From assembly GCA_965205955.1 (NCBI GenBank), contig OZ242192.1, positions 248,001 to 312,000 on the forward strand: a DNA stretch of 64,000 nt. The letters run 5' to 3'. Below the pieces are notes generated by a model. The model ran no database searches, was not told where the DNA came from, and saw nothing but the letters and a program-made list of their open reading frames with translations. Position 1 is the first letter of the stretch. The number at the start of each line of letters is the position of its first letter. Of this stretch, positions 26,592-36,179 are shown piece after piece. Origin of the DNA: G965202915 sp965205955. Its GTDB lineage: Bacteria; Pseudomonadota; Gammaproteobacteria; Eutrophobiales; Eutrophobiaceae. Made by a program: the position numbers and the translations under genes.

Positions 26592-27763
26592 TATGGTTGC
26601 GAGTATCTGTCCGGGGAGCGCGGCGATCCGTTGACGTTGACTTTTTGCCCGTTCGCCAGCGAGGCAACGTCCCGTACTACAATCCTGGAGTGCGGTTCTA
26701 TTCCTTCTATGATTTGAAGTTGCTTGACGCGCTGAATAAGGGTGACCGGGGTTTTGATGAGCTGTTCGTCCGGCACACTGTAGACAAATGCCTGGCCGTC
26801 TTCATACAGGATGGCCGAGGTGGGAATGACGTTGACCTCGTGGTAGTTTTTTCCGGGTAGTTGCGCCCGTGCCAATTGGCCGGGATAGAGTCCCTGGCCA
26901 TCAAGCCGGACTCTGAGGTTGTGGGTATTGGTGCGCGGATCGGGATCGACGCTGAGTGCAACAATGCGCCCCTGCCGGCTAAGGGCATCGATGCCGACTT
27001 CGACGAGTTGTCCGAGCGCAAGGTTGATCGCGGTATTGCTGGATATTTCAAGGTGCAGATCGAGCTGTGCATTCTGAATCAATTCAAGGGCGATCTGGCC
27101 GGGGGTGACATAGTCGCCTACTTCGACAAATACGGCGTTTACCATTCCATCAAAGGGCGCCGGCAGTTTTGTGCGCTTGAGATTGCGTTCTGCCTTGTTC
27201 AACCGGGAGCGGACGATCATTATTCTGGTGGCGACCGAGTCGACGCTGTGCCGCAAATTCGCTTCTTCCGCCTGTAGTTTCAACAGGCGCTGCAGGGCTT
27301 GATCATATCCGGATTGGGAGGCCAGGGATTCCCGCCCCAGTTTTTGCATACGGGTTACTTCGCGTTGTTGTACTTCACTCTCAGCGCTCAGTAATTCCAG
27401 CAGGCGGCGGTCGCGGTTGACGGCATCCTGCTCCTGTTGCAGCGCGGCGCCGGCTTCCGCCCGCGCATCGGCAAAATCGCCGTCGTCGATATGCAGCAAC
27501 ACACTGCCGGCGGTGACAAGTTGGCCGGGCTCGATCTCACGCCGCTTGATCTGCCCGGATACCTGGAAGCTAAGGTGTGCCTTGCGCGAGGGCTGTAGTT
27601 TTCCGGTAACGGTATGCAGCGGCTGAATATCCATGGTTTTTACCGTATCGGTAATCACCCGGGCAGGGGGCAGTTCCCGCAAGCGTGCCTGCGGTTCCGA
27701 TCGGTTCAAAAACAGCAGGGCAATAACGGTCAGGGAAAAAACAACTACAAGAAATATCTTCAA
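26591..27763 (-). CDS. RND periplasmic adaptor (membrane fusion protein)
   Basis: 390 residues. An N-terminal signal anchor (IFLVVVFSLTVIALLFL) is followed by VTGKLQPSRKAHLSFQVSGQIK, a lipoyl-like half motif, a coiled-coil hairpin (residues 105-190), the second lipoyl half RTKLPAPFDGMVNAVFVEVGDYV, and the beta-barrel and membrane-proximal domains. The start is a TTG at 27763; no better ATG lies nearby and the ribosome-binding site is weak. Its stop overlaps the permease start, so both form one operon transcribed leftward. It would bridge the inner-membrane pump to an outer-membrane channel. Confidence 0.9.
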   Translation of the reverse strand: MKIFLVVVFSLTVIALLFLNRSEPQARLRELPPARVITDTVKTMDIQPLHTVTGKLQPSRKAHLSFQVSGQIKRREIEPGQLVTAGSVLLHIDDGDFADARAEAGAALQQEQDAVNRDRRLLELLSAESEVQQREVTRMQKLGRESLASQSGYDQALQRLLKLQAEEANLRHSVDSVATRIMIVRSRLNKAERNLKRTKLPAPFDGMVNAVFVEVGDYVTPGQIALELIQNAQLDLHLEISSNTAINLALGQLVEVGIDALSRQGRIVALSVDPDPRTNTHNLRVRLDGQGLYPGQLARAQLPGKNYHEVNVIPTSAILYEDGQAFVYSVPDEQLIKTPVTLIQRVKQLQIIEGIEPHSRIVVRDVASLANGQKVNVNGSPRSPDRYSQP

Positions 27764-27994
27764 TTTATTATCTGTATCGTTGGTGAATGGGTAATTTTAA
27801 AACCAATCCGAATGATGCTAATCTTGTCCGGGCATGAAAGCCGCTTAAAATGCCGATGATATAAGGTATTTTATTCAATTTTTATAGACCTGCGCCAGTC
27901 AGTGTACAGCGACCGGCACTTTTGGGGAAAGGGTATATAACTGCATGAGAGTTTATAAACTTAGCTCTTGGCTTTGAAAGGCGTAAAACATCAA

Positions 27995-29314
27995 ATGGCA
28001 TATGCAACACAGCGCAAACAGGGGGGAGAACGCAACAGGCTCTATCAGGAAGATTTACCTGTTCACGAATGGTACCGGTTTGTTCTGTCATTCCCTCCTC
28101 ATCTTGTTCGTGATTATGTGAAAAAATTCGACATCTCGGAAAAACAGTGCATTTTAGACCCATTCTGTGGCACGGGAACAACGCTTGTTGAATCCAGGAA
28201 ACTGGGAATAGCCAGCATTGGTATAGAAGCTAACCCGGTTGCCCACTTTGCTGCCAGCGCCAAAACCGATTGGGATATCAATGCAGCCGGGTTTAAAGAA
28301 TATACTGAATCTGTTGCCGGAGAGGTGCAATCTGTCTTTGACCATCAGGGAATAACTAGAGATGACGGCCCGCTTTTTCGTATCGATAATCCTGAGCCAA
28401 TGGAACTCAAGAGCCTGGATGCGGAGCAAATGCGTCTGCTCATCAAGAACTCGATAAGTCCTCTTCCTCTGCATAAGGTTCTTAGCCTTCTGGAAGTGCT
28501 GGATGCGAGAAATGACCAACGTTTTAACAGGCATGCAAAATTAGCCTTGGCGAAACAACTGGTTTACTCAATTAGTAATCTGCGTTTTGGCCCTGAAATT
28601 GGAGTAGGAAAAATAAAAAGTGATGCGCCCGTATTACATCCCTGGTTGCAAGCTATCGAAAATATGATCGCTGACATTGAATTGACCAGATATTTTCCAA
28701 CGGCCACCGCAACGGTGCATCTTGGCGATGCGCGGGAAGCGGGAAATTTCATCAAACCGGCATCCATTGATGCCGTCATTACTTCGCCTCCCTACCCGAA
28801 TGAGAAAGACTACAGCCGAACCACGCGCCTTGAGTCGGTGCTGCTCGGATTTACAACCAGCCGCGAGGAATTGAGGCAACACAAGAAAAAATTTGTCAGA
28901 TCAAACACGCGGGGAGTTTATAAGAACGATGTAGATGACAAGTGGGTTAATGGCCTTCCTTATGTGCAGGAACTTGCCGATTCGATTGAACAAAAGAGGA
29001 TAAAATTACAAAAAACATCAGGGTTTGAGAAACTTTATGCGCGGGTAGTGCGCCTGTATTTCGGAGGAATGGCCCGGCATCTGGAAGGATTAAAGCCTCT
29101 TTTACGACCGGGGGCAAAGTTGGCCTATGTTGTGGGAGATCAAGCATCGTATTTCCGTACCATGATACGAACCGGACAAATTCTGGCGGCGATTGCCGAA
29201 AGTTCCGGCTATGAAGTCCTTGGTATCGATCTTTTTCGCACCCGCTTTTCCACGGCTACCAGGGAGAATTTGCGAGAGGAAGTTGTTCTGTTACAGTGGA
29301 ATGGAACCGGCTGA
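27995..29314 (+). CDS. Solitary DNA methyltransferase with DPFCGTG and TSPPY motifs
   Basis: 439 residues from ATG 27995; a TTG 9 codons earlier is in frame. Motif I (LDPFCGTGTT, residues 54-63) binds S-adenosylmethionine and motif IV TSPPY (residues 263-267) is the catalytic loop of amino-methyltransferases (N4-cytosine or N6-adenine). A long segment of about 200 residues separates them and probably carries target recognition. The C-terminus (YVVGDQASYFRTMIRTG) resembles other TSPPY enzymes. There is no restriction endonuclease gene on either side, so it is probably an orphan methyltransferase with an epigenetic role. It lies divergently from the RND operon (gap 27764-27994, AT-rich, promoters likely) and just upstream of lptD. 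Confidence 0.85.
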   Translation: MAYATQRKQGGERNRLYQEDLPVHEWYRFVLSFPPHLVRDYVKKFDISEKQCILDPFCGTGTTLVESRKLGIASIGIEANPVAHFAASAKTDWDINAAGFKEYTESVAGEVQSVFDHQGITRDDGPLFRIDNPEPMELKSLDAEQMRLLIKNSISPLPLHKVLSLLEVLDARNDQRFNRHAKLALAKQLVYSISNLRFGPEIGVGKIKSDAPVLHPWLQAIENMIADIELTRYFPTATATVHLGDAREAGNFIKPASIDAVITSPPYPNEKDYSRTTRLESVLLGFTTSREELRQHKKKFVRSNTRGVYKNDVDDKWVNGLPYVQELADSIEQKRIKLQKTSGFEKLYARVVRLYFGGMARHLEGLKPLLRPGAKLAYVVGDQASYFRTMIRTGQILAAIAESSGYEVLGIDLFRTRFSTATRENLREEVVLLQWNGTG

Positions 29315-29339
29315 TGGCAAACCGCTATCTGATGGCTGA

Positions 29340-31583
29340 TTGAACCGCCAGGTGCGCTTCATCGCTTCCAGGTTGATACGAGAGATGCTAAGAACGCCTT
29401 TATCCCTTGCGGGGATATTGTTTGGCAATATGCTGTTGGCCGCTTCTGCGGCCGAGCTTTGTCCGTCCCGGCTCGAGGTTCCCGCCCGCCCGTTTGTCGG
29501 GGAGGATCTGCAAGAGGGCGACATCCATCTGAGCAGTGATGAGGCGGATCTGGAAGGGGAAGGTGTATCGACCTTGGTGGGTAATGCTGAAATTACTCGT
29601 GATGACCGGCAGGCTCGGGCGGACAGGATTGAGTACTACAGCGAACAGAATCTGGCCCGGTTCTATGGCAATATCAACTATTGGGAAAGGGATCTGTTTT
29701 TGCGCAGTGACAGCGGCTATATCGAGTTTGACCAGGAGACCGGGGCCTTCCATAACGTTGCGTATGTTTTTACCGGAAACCGTCTCAGGGGGAATGCCGA
29801 GGGGTTCGCATTGGATGCCGGAGCAAAAACCCGGATCAGCGGGGTGGCTAACCATACCAGTTGCGATCCCGGTAATCAATTCTGGGCGCTGTCGGCCGAC
29901 AGGATCTCTCTGGATCATGCCGAAGAATGGGGCAGTGCGCGCAATGTTGTGCTTCGGATCAAGGATATCCCGGTTTTTTATGCCCCGTATCTATCCTTCC
30001 CGCTATCAGCAAGGCGCAAGACGGGGTTGTTGATACCTTCTTATCGTAATTCCACAAGAAATGGCTTTGAATTGATAACGCCGTTTTATTGGAATATTTC
30101 CCCGGCAATGGACGCCACGATTACCCCGCATGTTTTTTTGGATGAGGGGGTGATGGTCGCGGGTGAGTACCGCTATTTGTTGCAGCGGGGGCGGGGAAGT
30201 GTCAATTTTGAGTATCTGCCGGATGACAGTGAATTTTCTGATGAGGATCGGGGTCTTTTTGGTATGGAGTACGAGCAGTCATTTCTGGATTCGGGGAAGG
30301 TCTTTTTGGACTATAAGCGGGTTTCGGACCGGCATTATTTTGAAGATTTCGGCAACCAGTTGGGCTTGAGCAGCACTCAATTTCTGCATCAGCGGGCCGG
30401 GGTGTCTTACCGCAGCGGTGATTTGTGGGACGTGGCGGTCAATCTGGATGGGTACCAGATTGTGGACGGGGCTGTCCGCTCCCGCCCCTATAAACGTCTG
30501 CCGCAGTTGTTGTTTGGGTTGCATTCCCGCAAGGAAAACCGCAGCCTGAATTATGGCGTGAAAAGTGAAGTCACGCATTTTGAGCGTGATACCGGCGCCG
30601 ATGACGTGCAGGGCTTGCGGGTGGATCTGGAACCCTATGTTGCGTATCCGATTAACGCTGCATCCGGCTACCTCCATCCCCGGCTGGCGGTGAGTATTAC
30701 CCGGTATAATCTAAGTGAGTCGGGGACCTTGCCGGATAGTCCGGACCGGGCGCTGCCGGTTTTGAGTCTCGACAGCGGGGTTTTTCTGGAGCGTACCGTG
30801 CGCTTGTTGGATAAAAGGTATCTCCAGACTCTGGAACCGAGATTGTTTTATGTTTATGTGCCCAAGAAGGATCAGTCTGATTTGCCTGTGTTCGATACCG
30901 GTCTTTATGAGTTTTCTTTTTCTTCGCTGTTTCGCGCCCGACGTTTCAATAATCCGGACCGCCTGGGCGATGCCAACCGGCTTTCCCTTGCCTTCCGCTC
31001 TCATCTGCATGAAGTCGGTACCGGCCGGCAGATTGCTTATATTGGACTCGGTCAGATATATTATTTTCGTGATCGCGAAATAACCTTGCCGAATAGCCCG
31101 GTTGGCACTGAGAGCAGTTCGCCGGTGGTCGCCGAGATTGGCGCGGAAATAATGAGGCGCTGGAGTGTCAAAAGTGATGTGCAGTGGGACCCGCACGGCG
31201 GTACTATGGAGAAGCTGACCGCCAGATTGCGTTACCACTCCGGCAACGGCGGGTTTGTGGATCTGGGCTACCGTTATCGAATGAGCGACGATATTGTGGA
31301 TATTGAACAAAGTGATATTTCGTTTCATTGGCCTTTCTCTCCGCAATGGGGTATCGTTGGCCATTGGAAGCATGCTCTCACGGCGGGGCAACCGCTGGAG
31401 ATCTTCGGCGGTATAGAATATAAAAGCTGCTGTTGGGAGGCTCGCGCCGTTATGCGCCGCTTCCTCGCCGGTATCGATGGTGAGTTTGAAACGGGCGTGT
31501 TTCTACAGATAGAATTGGCGGGTTTGGCCGGTGTCGGCGACAAGACCGCCAGATTTTTACAACAGTATATCCCCGGTTATTAA
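29340..31583 (+). CDS. lptD: LPS assembly outer-membrane protein LptD
   Basis: 747 residues from TTG 29340; ATG 29385 is a good alternative and would give a shorter signal peptide. Signal sequence, then an N-terminal OstA/jellyroll domain (roughly residues 55-180), then a C-terminal 26-stranded beta-barrel. Cys41, Cys175 and the Cys697-Cys698 pair occupy the pattern of the LptD disulphides that connect jellyroll and barrel. LptD with LptE inserts LPS into the outer leaflet. It begins the lptD-surA-pdxA-rsmA operon, a conserved gammaproteobacterial order, and surA starts 2 bp after its stop. Confidence 0.95.
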   Translation: MNRQVRFIASRLIREMLRTPLSLAGILFGNMLLAASAAELCPSRLEVPARPFVGEDLQEGDIHLSSDEADLEGEGVSTLVGNAEITRDDRQARADRIEYYSEQNLARFYGNINYWERDLFLRSDSGYIEFDQETGAFHNVAYVFTGNRLRGNAEGFALDAGAKTRISGVANHTSCDPGNQFWALSADRISLDHAEEWGSARNVVLRIKDIPVFYAPYLSFPLSARRKTGLLIPSYRNSTRNGFELITPFYWNISPAMDATITPHVFLDEGVMVAGEYRYLLQRGRGSVNFEYLPDDSEFSDEDRGLFGMEYEQSFLDSGKVFLDYKRVSDRHYFEDFGNQLGLSSTQFLHQRAGVSYRSGDLWDVAVNLDGYQIVDGAVRSRPYKRLPQLLFGLHSRKENRSLNYGVKSEVTHFERDTGADDVQGLRVDLEPYVAYPINAASGYLHPRLAVSITRYNLSESGTLPDSPDRALPVLSLDSGVFLERTVRLLDKRYLQTLEPRLFYVYVPKKDQSDLPVFDTGLYEFSFSSLFRARRFNNPDRLGDANRLSLAFRSHLHEVGTGRQIAYIGLGQIYYFRDREITLPNSPVGTESSSPVVAEIGAEIMRRWSVKSDVQWDPHGGTMEKLTARLRYHSGNGGFVDLGYRYRMSDDIVDIEQSDISFHWPFSPQWGIVGHWKHALTAGQPLEIFGGIEYKSCCWEARAVMRRFLAGIDGEFETGVFLQIELAGLAGVGDKTARFLQQYIPGY

Positions 31584-31585
31584 AA

Positions 31586-32884
31586 GTGAAATCTGGTTTC
31601 TTTGGATATTTGTGCCGTATGTGGCTCGGAGCAGCGTTGTTGGTCATGCCGCAGTGGCTACAGGCGCAATCGCCCCTGGATCGCATTGTTGCGGTGGTGA
31701 ACGATGATATCGTGCTGCACAGTGAGTTGCGGGACAAGTTGAAGATCGTGCGCGGCCAGATTGAGTTGCAAGGCATACCGCCCCCTCCCGAAACAGTGCT
31801 CGAAAAGCAGGTGCTGGAGGAACTGATTCAAAATAAATTGCAGATGCAAATGGCCGCACTGGTCGGAATACGGGTTAACGATGAAGCCCTGAATGGTATG
31901 ATCGGCAATATCGCCAGTGAAAATGAAGTCACTCTGGATAAGTTCATAGAAATACTGGAGAGCGACGGATATAACTATCGGCGGTTTCGCGAGGATATGC
32001 GCGATGAGATTACCATTTCCCAGTTGCGCCAGCATAGTGTGGGGCATCGTATATTTGTGTCCGAACGTGAGATCGATGATTTTCTGGTCAATCAGGAATT
32101 TCAGGGGGATGACGAGACCGAAGTCCGCCTGCTGCATATTCTGATCGCATTGCCCGAGGAAGCAACAAGCGAAGAGATCGAGCAGGCGCGGTCGGTCGCG
32201 GAAAGGGCGCGGCAGGATGTAGTCAACGGCGAGGATTTTTCGGCGGTGGCAAAGAGGGTTTCCAACAGCGGTACGGCCGAACAGGGGGGAGATCTGGGCT
32301 GGCGCAAAATGGCCGACGTGCCTTCGATACTGGTGGAATATGTCCAGGATATGAAAAAAGGGGAGATGAGTGCAGCGATCCAGAGTCCGGGCGGATTTCA
32401 TATCGTTAAACTCGCCGATACCAAGGCGTATGAGGATATTATGGTGGAGCAGACTCGCGCACGGCATATCCTGATCCGCCCCAATCAGCTGATTGAGGAT
32501 GAGGATGCGGAAAAAAGACTCGAGGAGTTCAGGCTTCGCATCAAGGAAGGTGAAGATTTTGCCGCAATTGCCAAGGAACATTCGGATGATCAGGTGAGTG
32601 CAATTGACGGCGGTGATCTTGGCTGGATGAGTCCCGGTCAGTTCGTTCCGGAATTTGATAACCAGATCGATCTGCTCCAGCCGGGGGATCTCAGCCGGCC
32701 GTTCAAGAGCGAATTTGGCTGGCATATAGTCCAGGTTGTGGAGCGGCGCACACATGATAATACCGAGTCGGTGCGCAGAGGCAGGGCCCGGGCTATTCTG
32801 CATAAGCGCAAGGAAAAGGAAATGCAGCAGCATTGGTTGCGGGAGATGCGTGACGAGGCCTTTGTCGAATACAGGCTTGAATGA
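31586..32884 (+). CDS. surA: Periplasmic chaperone / peptidyl-prolyl isomerase SurA
   Basis: 432 residues starting at GTG 31586. The signal peptide ends around WLQAQ. The N-terminal chaperone domain begins SPLDRIVAVVNDDIVLHSEL, as in SurA. Two parvulin domains follow at about residues 170-272 (EVRLLHILIALPEE) and 285-388 (RARHILIRPNQ); their internal repetition is obvious. SurA delivers unfolded outer-membrane proteins, notably LptD, to the BAM complex. The stop overlaps the pdxA start by 4 bp. Confidence 0.96.
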   Translation: MKSGFFGYLCRMWLGAALLVMPQWLQAQSPLDRIVAVVNDDIVLHSELRDKLKIVRGQIELQGIPPPPETVLEKQVLEELIQNKLQMQMAALVGIRVNDEALNGMIGNIASENEVTLDKFIEILESDGYNYRRFREDMRDEITISQLRQHSVGHRIFVSEREIDDFLVNQEFQGDDETEVRLLHILIALPEEATSEEIEQARSVAERARQDVVNGEDFSAVAKRVSNSGTAEQGGDLGWRKMADVPSILVEYVQDMKKGEMSAAIQSPGGFHIVKLADTKAYEDIMVEQTRARHILIRPNQLIEDEDAEKRLEEFRLRIKEGEDFAAIAKEHSDDQVSAIDGGDLGWMSPGQFVPEFDNQIDLLQPGDLSRPFKSEFGWHIVQVVERRTHDNTESVRRGRARAILHKRKEKEMQQHWLREMRDEAFVEYRLE

Positions 32885-33903
32885 ACGCTGATGCGGGCGG
32901 GGCGCGTTTAGTCATAACATCGGGGGAGCCGGCGGGTATCGGCCCCGATCTTGTTTTGCAGCTTGCCAGACAGGGGGGGCTGTCCGGCAGTGTGGTGGTG
33001 TCTGATCCGGATGTGTTGAGGGAGCGGGCGCAATTATTGGGGTATGAATGTGCTGTTGCCGAGTTTGATCCGCATTCCGATCCGGTAGCGGCGAATAAAA
33101 ATCAGATCAATATCGTTCCGGTAGCGGCAAATACCCCTGTCAGGACCGGGGCGCTCGATCCCGGCAATGCCGAATATGTCTTGAAACTGCTGGATACAGC
33201 ATGTGATCTGTGCTTGCAACACACATTCGATGCCATGGTTACCGCGCCTATAAGCAAGTCGGTTATCAATCGCGCCGGCATTGAGTTTACCGGGCATACC
33301 GAATATCTTGCGGCGCGATGCGGCGGCAATAGCAAACCGGTGATGTTGTTATCCTGCCCGGTGTTAAAGATAGCTCTGGTCACCACTCATCTGCCGTTGA
33401 ACGCGGTCAGTGGCAGTATCAGCGCCGGGCGTCTGGAAACCGTGCTACGGGTGCTGTGGTCGGATTGCCGGAAAAAATTCGCTCTGGATAATCCCTCGAT
33501 TTTGGTGTGCGGCCTGAATCCTCATGCCGGAGAGGACGGCTATCTGGGCAACGAGGAACAGGAAGTGATTGCCCCGGTTGTCGATAAAATGAACCGGCAG
33601 GGTATGAATGTTCGCGGCCCCGTTGCCGCCGATACGGCCTTCACGCCGGAAAATAGAAATCTTTATGATATTTTTGTCTGCATGTACCACGATCAGGGAT
33701 TGCCGGTATTGAAGGCATTGGGGTTTGGCGATGCGGTCAATATCACACTGGGCCTGTCCATAATTCGCACCTCGGTCGATCATGGCATCGCCCTGGATCT
33801 GGCGGGCACGGGCAAGGCCAATGCCAGCAGTATGCAGGCCGCCATCAAAATGGCCGTCGATATTGCGAATAATACGAAAACATATACTGACATTCCCGAA
33901 TGA
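32881..33903 (+). CDS. pdxA: 4-hydroxythreonine-4-phosphate dehydrogenase
   Basis: 340 residues. PdxA oxidises 4-phosphohydroxy-L-threonine in pyridoxal 5'-phosphate synthesis, in the cytosol. It shows the SGEPAGIGPDL N-terminus, the metal-binding His in GHTEYLAARCGG, the NPHAGEDG loop and YHDQGLPVLKALGFG. The ATG overlaps the surA stop (ATGA), and its own stop overlaps the rsmA start the same way, so the operon is tightly coupled. Confidence 0.95.
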   Translation: MNADAGGARLVITSGEPAGIGPDLVLQLARQGGLSGSVVVSDPDVLRERAQLLGYECAVAEFDPHSDPVAANKNQINIVPVAANTPVRTGALDPGNAEYVLKLLDTACDLCLQHTFDAMVTAPISKSVINRAGIEFTGHTEYLAARCGGNSKPVMLLSCPVLKIALVTTHLPLNAVSGSISAGRLETVLRVLWSDCRKKFALDNPSILVCGLNPHAGEDGYLGNEEQEVIAPVVDKMNRQGMNVRGPVAADTAFTPENRNLYDIFVCMYHDQGLPVLKALGFGDAVNITLGLSIIRTSVDHGIALDLAGTGKANASSMQAAIKMAVDIANNTKTYTDIPE

Positions 33904-34691
33904 ATGTGGACTTGCATAAACCCAGAAAAAGATTTGGCCAGCATTTTCTGCAGGACCCATTGATGATTGGAAAAATTATCGATGCGATAGATCCTAAGCG
34001 CGATGACTGCATCGTGGAAATAGGCCCTGGAAAAGGCGCGTTGACTTTGCCGTTACTGGAAAAAACAGCTTCATTGTCGGTGATAGAACTGGACCGCGAT
34101 TTAGCCGCCCGGCTGAGCAGGAAATTTTCAGGGCTGCCTGTTTATCAGCAGGATGCGTTGGAATTTAATTTTTCGGAATTAAATGCCTCGAATATCCGAT
34201 TGGTCGGAAATCTGCCGTACAACATCAGCTCGGAATTGATATTTCGCCTGCTCGATTACAGAAAACTAATCCGCGACATGATCTTCATGTTGCAGAAAGA
34301 GGTTGCAGACCGAATATGCGCCGGTCCATCCAGCCCGGGGTACTGCCGGCTCTCTGTGATGTGCCAAACCTATTACCGCGCATATCCGCTATTTAAGGTC
34401 GGTCCGCATGTATTCGATCCACCCCCCAGGGTGGAATCGGCCATAGTCAGGTTTACCCCGATTGGAGAGCCGGGTTATTCAGTGAGTAACGAGACATACC
34501 ATGAAAATCTGGTCAGGCAGGCATTTTCGCAAAGAAGGAAAACAATCCGTAATGCGCTCAAGCCCCTTTTGCAGGCAAGTGAATTGGAGCATTTGCTGAT
34601 CGCACCGGACAAACGCGCCGAAAATCTGTCGATAGAAGAGTATGTGAAACTGGCTAATTATTATGCAGACAAGCAAATCACACCATTATAA
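33900..34691 (+). CDS. rsmA: 16S rRNA adenine dimethyltransferase
   Basis: 263 residues. RsmA (KsgA) dimethylates A1518 and A1519 of 16S rRNA late in 30S maturation. It shows KRFGQHFL at the N-terminus, the SAM-binding VEIGPGKGALTLPLL, IELDRDLAARL, and the NLPYNISS catalytic motif. The start ATG 33900 overlaps the pdxA stop. In enterobacteria apaG and apaH follow; here an AT-rich convergent gene follows instead, so the conserved operon ends at rsmA. Confidence 0.95.
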   Translation: MNVDLHKPRKRFGQHFLQDPLMIGKIIDAIDPKRDDCIVEIGPGKGALTLPLLEKTASLSVIELDRDLAARLSRKFSGLPVYQQDALEFNFSELNASNIRLVGNLPYNISSELIFRLLDYRKLIRDMIFMLQKEVADRICAGPSSPGYCRLSVMCQTYYRAYPLFKVGPHVFDPPPRVESAIVRFTPIGEPGYSVSNETYHENLVRQAFSQRRKTIRNALKPLLQASELEHLLIAPDKRAENLSIEEYVKLANYYADKQITPL

Positions 34692-34696
34692 AGACC

Positions 34697-35230
34697 TTAA
34701 AAACTATTATCTTTGTATTGTAATAAAACGGTTCCGACTTTCGTCCTATCGGTGGATCTATCTTTCTCCTTTATATATTCAAAAAAGCCATATGAATTAA
34801 AATCTTTATATTTTTCTCCTGCTTTTACCATCTTTTTTCCTGGATTTGCTCCACTCTTTAAAAAGAATTCAACAAGCCCAGGCTCATTAAATAATATGGA
34901 TGCATTTAATGGTGTAAGACCTGCATCATCTTCTTTATCAACAGGGCAACCATATTTAATTGCTATTTTTATTATTAGTAGAACAACTCGACTCCTGATA
35001 GCAGAATGCTCATCATAGGCAGCAGTCATCAAAGATATCGTGGGCGTCACGAGATCTCCATTCGTTATATGGCAGCCTGTTTTATCAGTTGTTTTAAGCC
35101 CTGATATATTGTCTGCATTAGCATGGTTCGTTCCTTGTAAAAAAAGTAAAACAATAAAAATTAAAACAAGCGTAACAAGACTCTTGTTTTTTTTGCCTGT
35201 ACCCTCATAAGATATAAATCTTGATAGCAT
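34697..35230 (-). CDS. AT-rich ankyrin-repeat-like exported or membrane protein
   Basis: 177 residues, beginning with a cytosolic N-terminus and a strong hydrophobic segment (LVTLVLIFIVLLFLQG), either an uncleaved anchor or a signal peptide. The C-terminal half has an ankyrin-like repeat: GLTPLNASILFNEPGLVEFFLKSGANP, with the TPL and GAN turn motifs. Ankyrin repeats mediate protein binding. The gene is much more AT-rich than its neighbours, and its codons look different, which suggests recent acquisition. It converges with rsmA 5 bp away. Possible role as an effector-binding or immunity protein is speculation. Confidence 0.7.
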   Translation of the reverse strand: MLSRFISYEGTGKKNKSLVTLVLIFIVLLFLQGTNHANADNISGLKTTDKTGCHITNGDLVTPTISLMTAAYDEHSAIRSRVVLLIIKIAIKYGCPVDKEDDAGLTPLNASILFNEPGLVEFFLKSGANPGKKMVKAGEKYKDFNSYGFFEYIKEKDRSTDRTKVGTVLLQYKDNSF

Positions 35231-35282
35231 TGTTTAATATTTCCTATTATTTTTTAGATATTGACGCTAAGTCACTCCCTGC

Positions 35283-35510
35283 TTAGGTTGACCAATTTTC
35301 AATCCGGTGCAATCGCCAGCGCCGATCGTGCTCGAAATAATAAAACACAACATCATAGGTATGCGGCCCCTTCTTTGATAGTATAGCTTGAATTCCGGAA
35401 ACTTCTAATTCCAAAATTGCACGCTCTGAAACTACTTGTCTGCACAGGCTCAGAAACATACTGGACTTTTGTTCTGATCCAAAAAGGAAGTCTACATGCT
35501 GATCCAGCAC
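35283..35510 (-). pseudogene. Possible remnant gene of unknown function, frame disrupted
   Basis: A 75-residue open frame from GTG 35510 ends FYYFEHDRRWRLHRIENWST, which looks like the genuine C-terminus of a protein. No ATG is available, and an in-frame stop lies about 30 bp upstream of the GTG. In another frame the bases just upstream (up to 35625) encode INAYATGIAAGALYSLPPLW, which looks coding. The two halves may be one gene broken by a frameshift. I cannot name it. Confidence 0.35.
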
Positions 35511-35639
35511 ACCGGCTTCGCTGTTCGCGGCTTCTATACGGTAGCTTCTTTATCCACAAAGGCGGCAATGAGTACAAGGCGCCGGCTGCAATCCCTGTAG
35601 CATACGCATTGATTGACAAATTCACCGGCTGATAAACCC

Positions 35640-36179
35640 ATGCACTGGAGCAAATGTAAGCGGGCGGCGCCCGTGCTCAAAATCGCAGCGAAAAGAATAA
35701 ACCAACTCAGCGAATTATCCGGCCGGGCCTTGGCATGGCTGGTGCTTGCGCTGGTGTTGTTGGTTTCCTACGACGTGCTGATGCGCTATCTTTTTCAGCG
35801 CGGCTCCATCGCCCTCCAGGAACTGGAATGGCATTTATTTTCCATTATCTTTCTGCTTGGCGCGGCCTATACATACAAGCACGATGACCATGTAAGACTG
35901 GACCTGTTTTACCGGAGCAAATATCTTGGCGACCGCCAGCGTATCTGGATTGATATAGCCGGCGGCGTGTTTTTTTTACTTCCTTTTTGCTGCTTTATTA
36001 TTATCGGTTCCTGGCCCTTTGTGTTTCAGGCTTTCATACATGCGGAAGGTTCTCCGGATCCGGGCGGGCTGGATTATCGCTGGATTTTAAAGGCGGCGAT
36101 ACCGGTTGGATTTTTTTTGCTTGCTTTGCAGGGTGTGGCCGACGTGATCGATAAATTCGGCAAACTGGCGGATAAATGA
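35640..36179 (+). CDS. TRAP transporter small permease (DctQ-type)
   Basis: 179 residues from ATG 35640; a TTG at 35613 would extend it. Four transmembrane segments (LAWLVLALVLLVSYDVLM, LFSIIFLLGAAYTY, GVFFLLPFCCFIIIGS, AAIPVGFFLLALQG) and a SIALQELEWHLF motif fit the DctQ family. Its stop overlaps the ATG of the large permease. Together they form the membrane part of a sodium-coupled organic-acid uptake system. A periplasmic binding protein (DctP) is not present on either side; it may be elsewhere. Substrate unknown. Confidence 0.85.
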   Translation: MHWSKCKRAAPVLKIAAKRINQLSELSGRALAWLVLALVLLVSYDVLMRYLFQRGSIALQELEWHLFSIIFLLGAAYTYKHDDHVRLDLFYRSKYLGDRQRIWIDIAGGVFFLLPFCCFIIIGSWPFVFQAFIHAEGSPDPGGLDYRWILKAAIPVGFFLLALQGVADVIDKFGKLADK

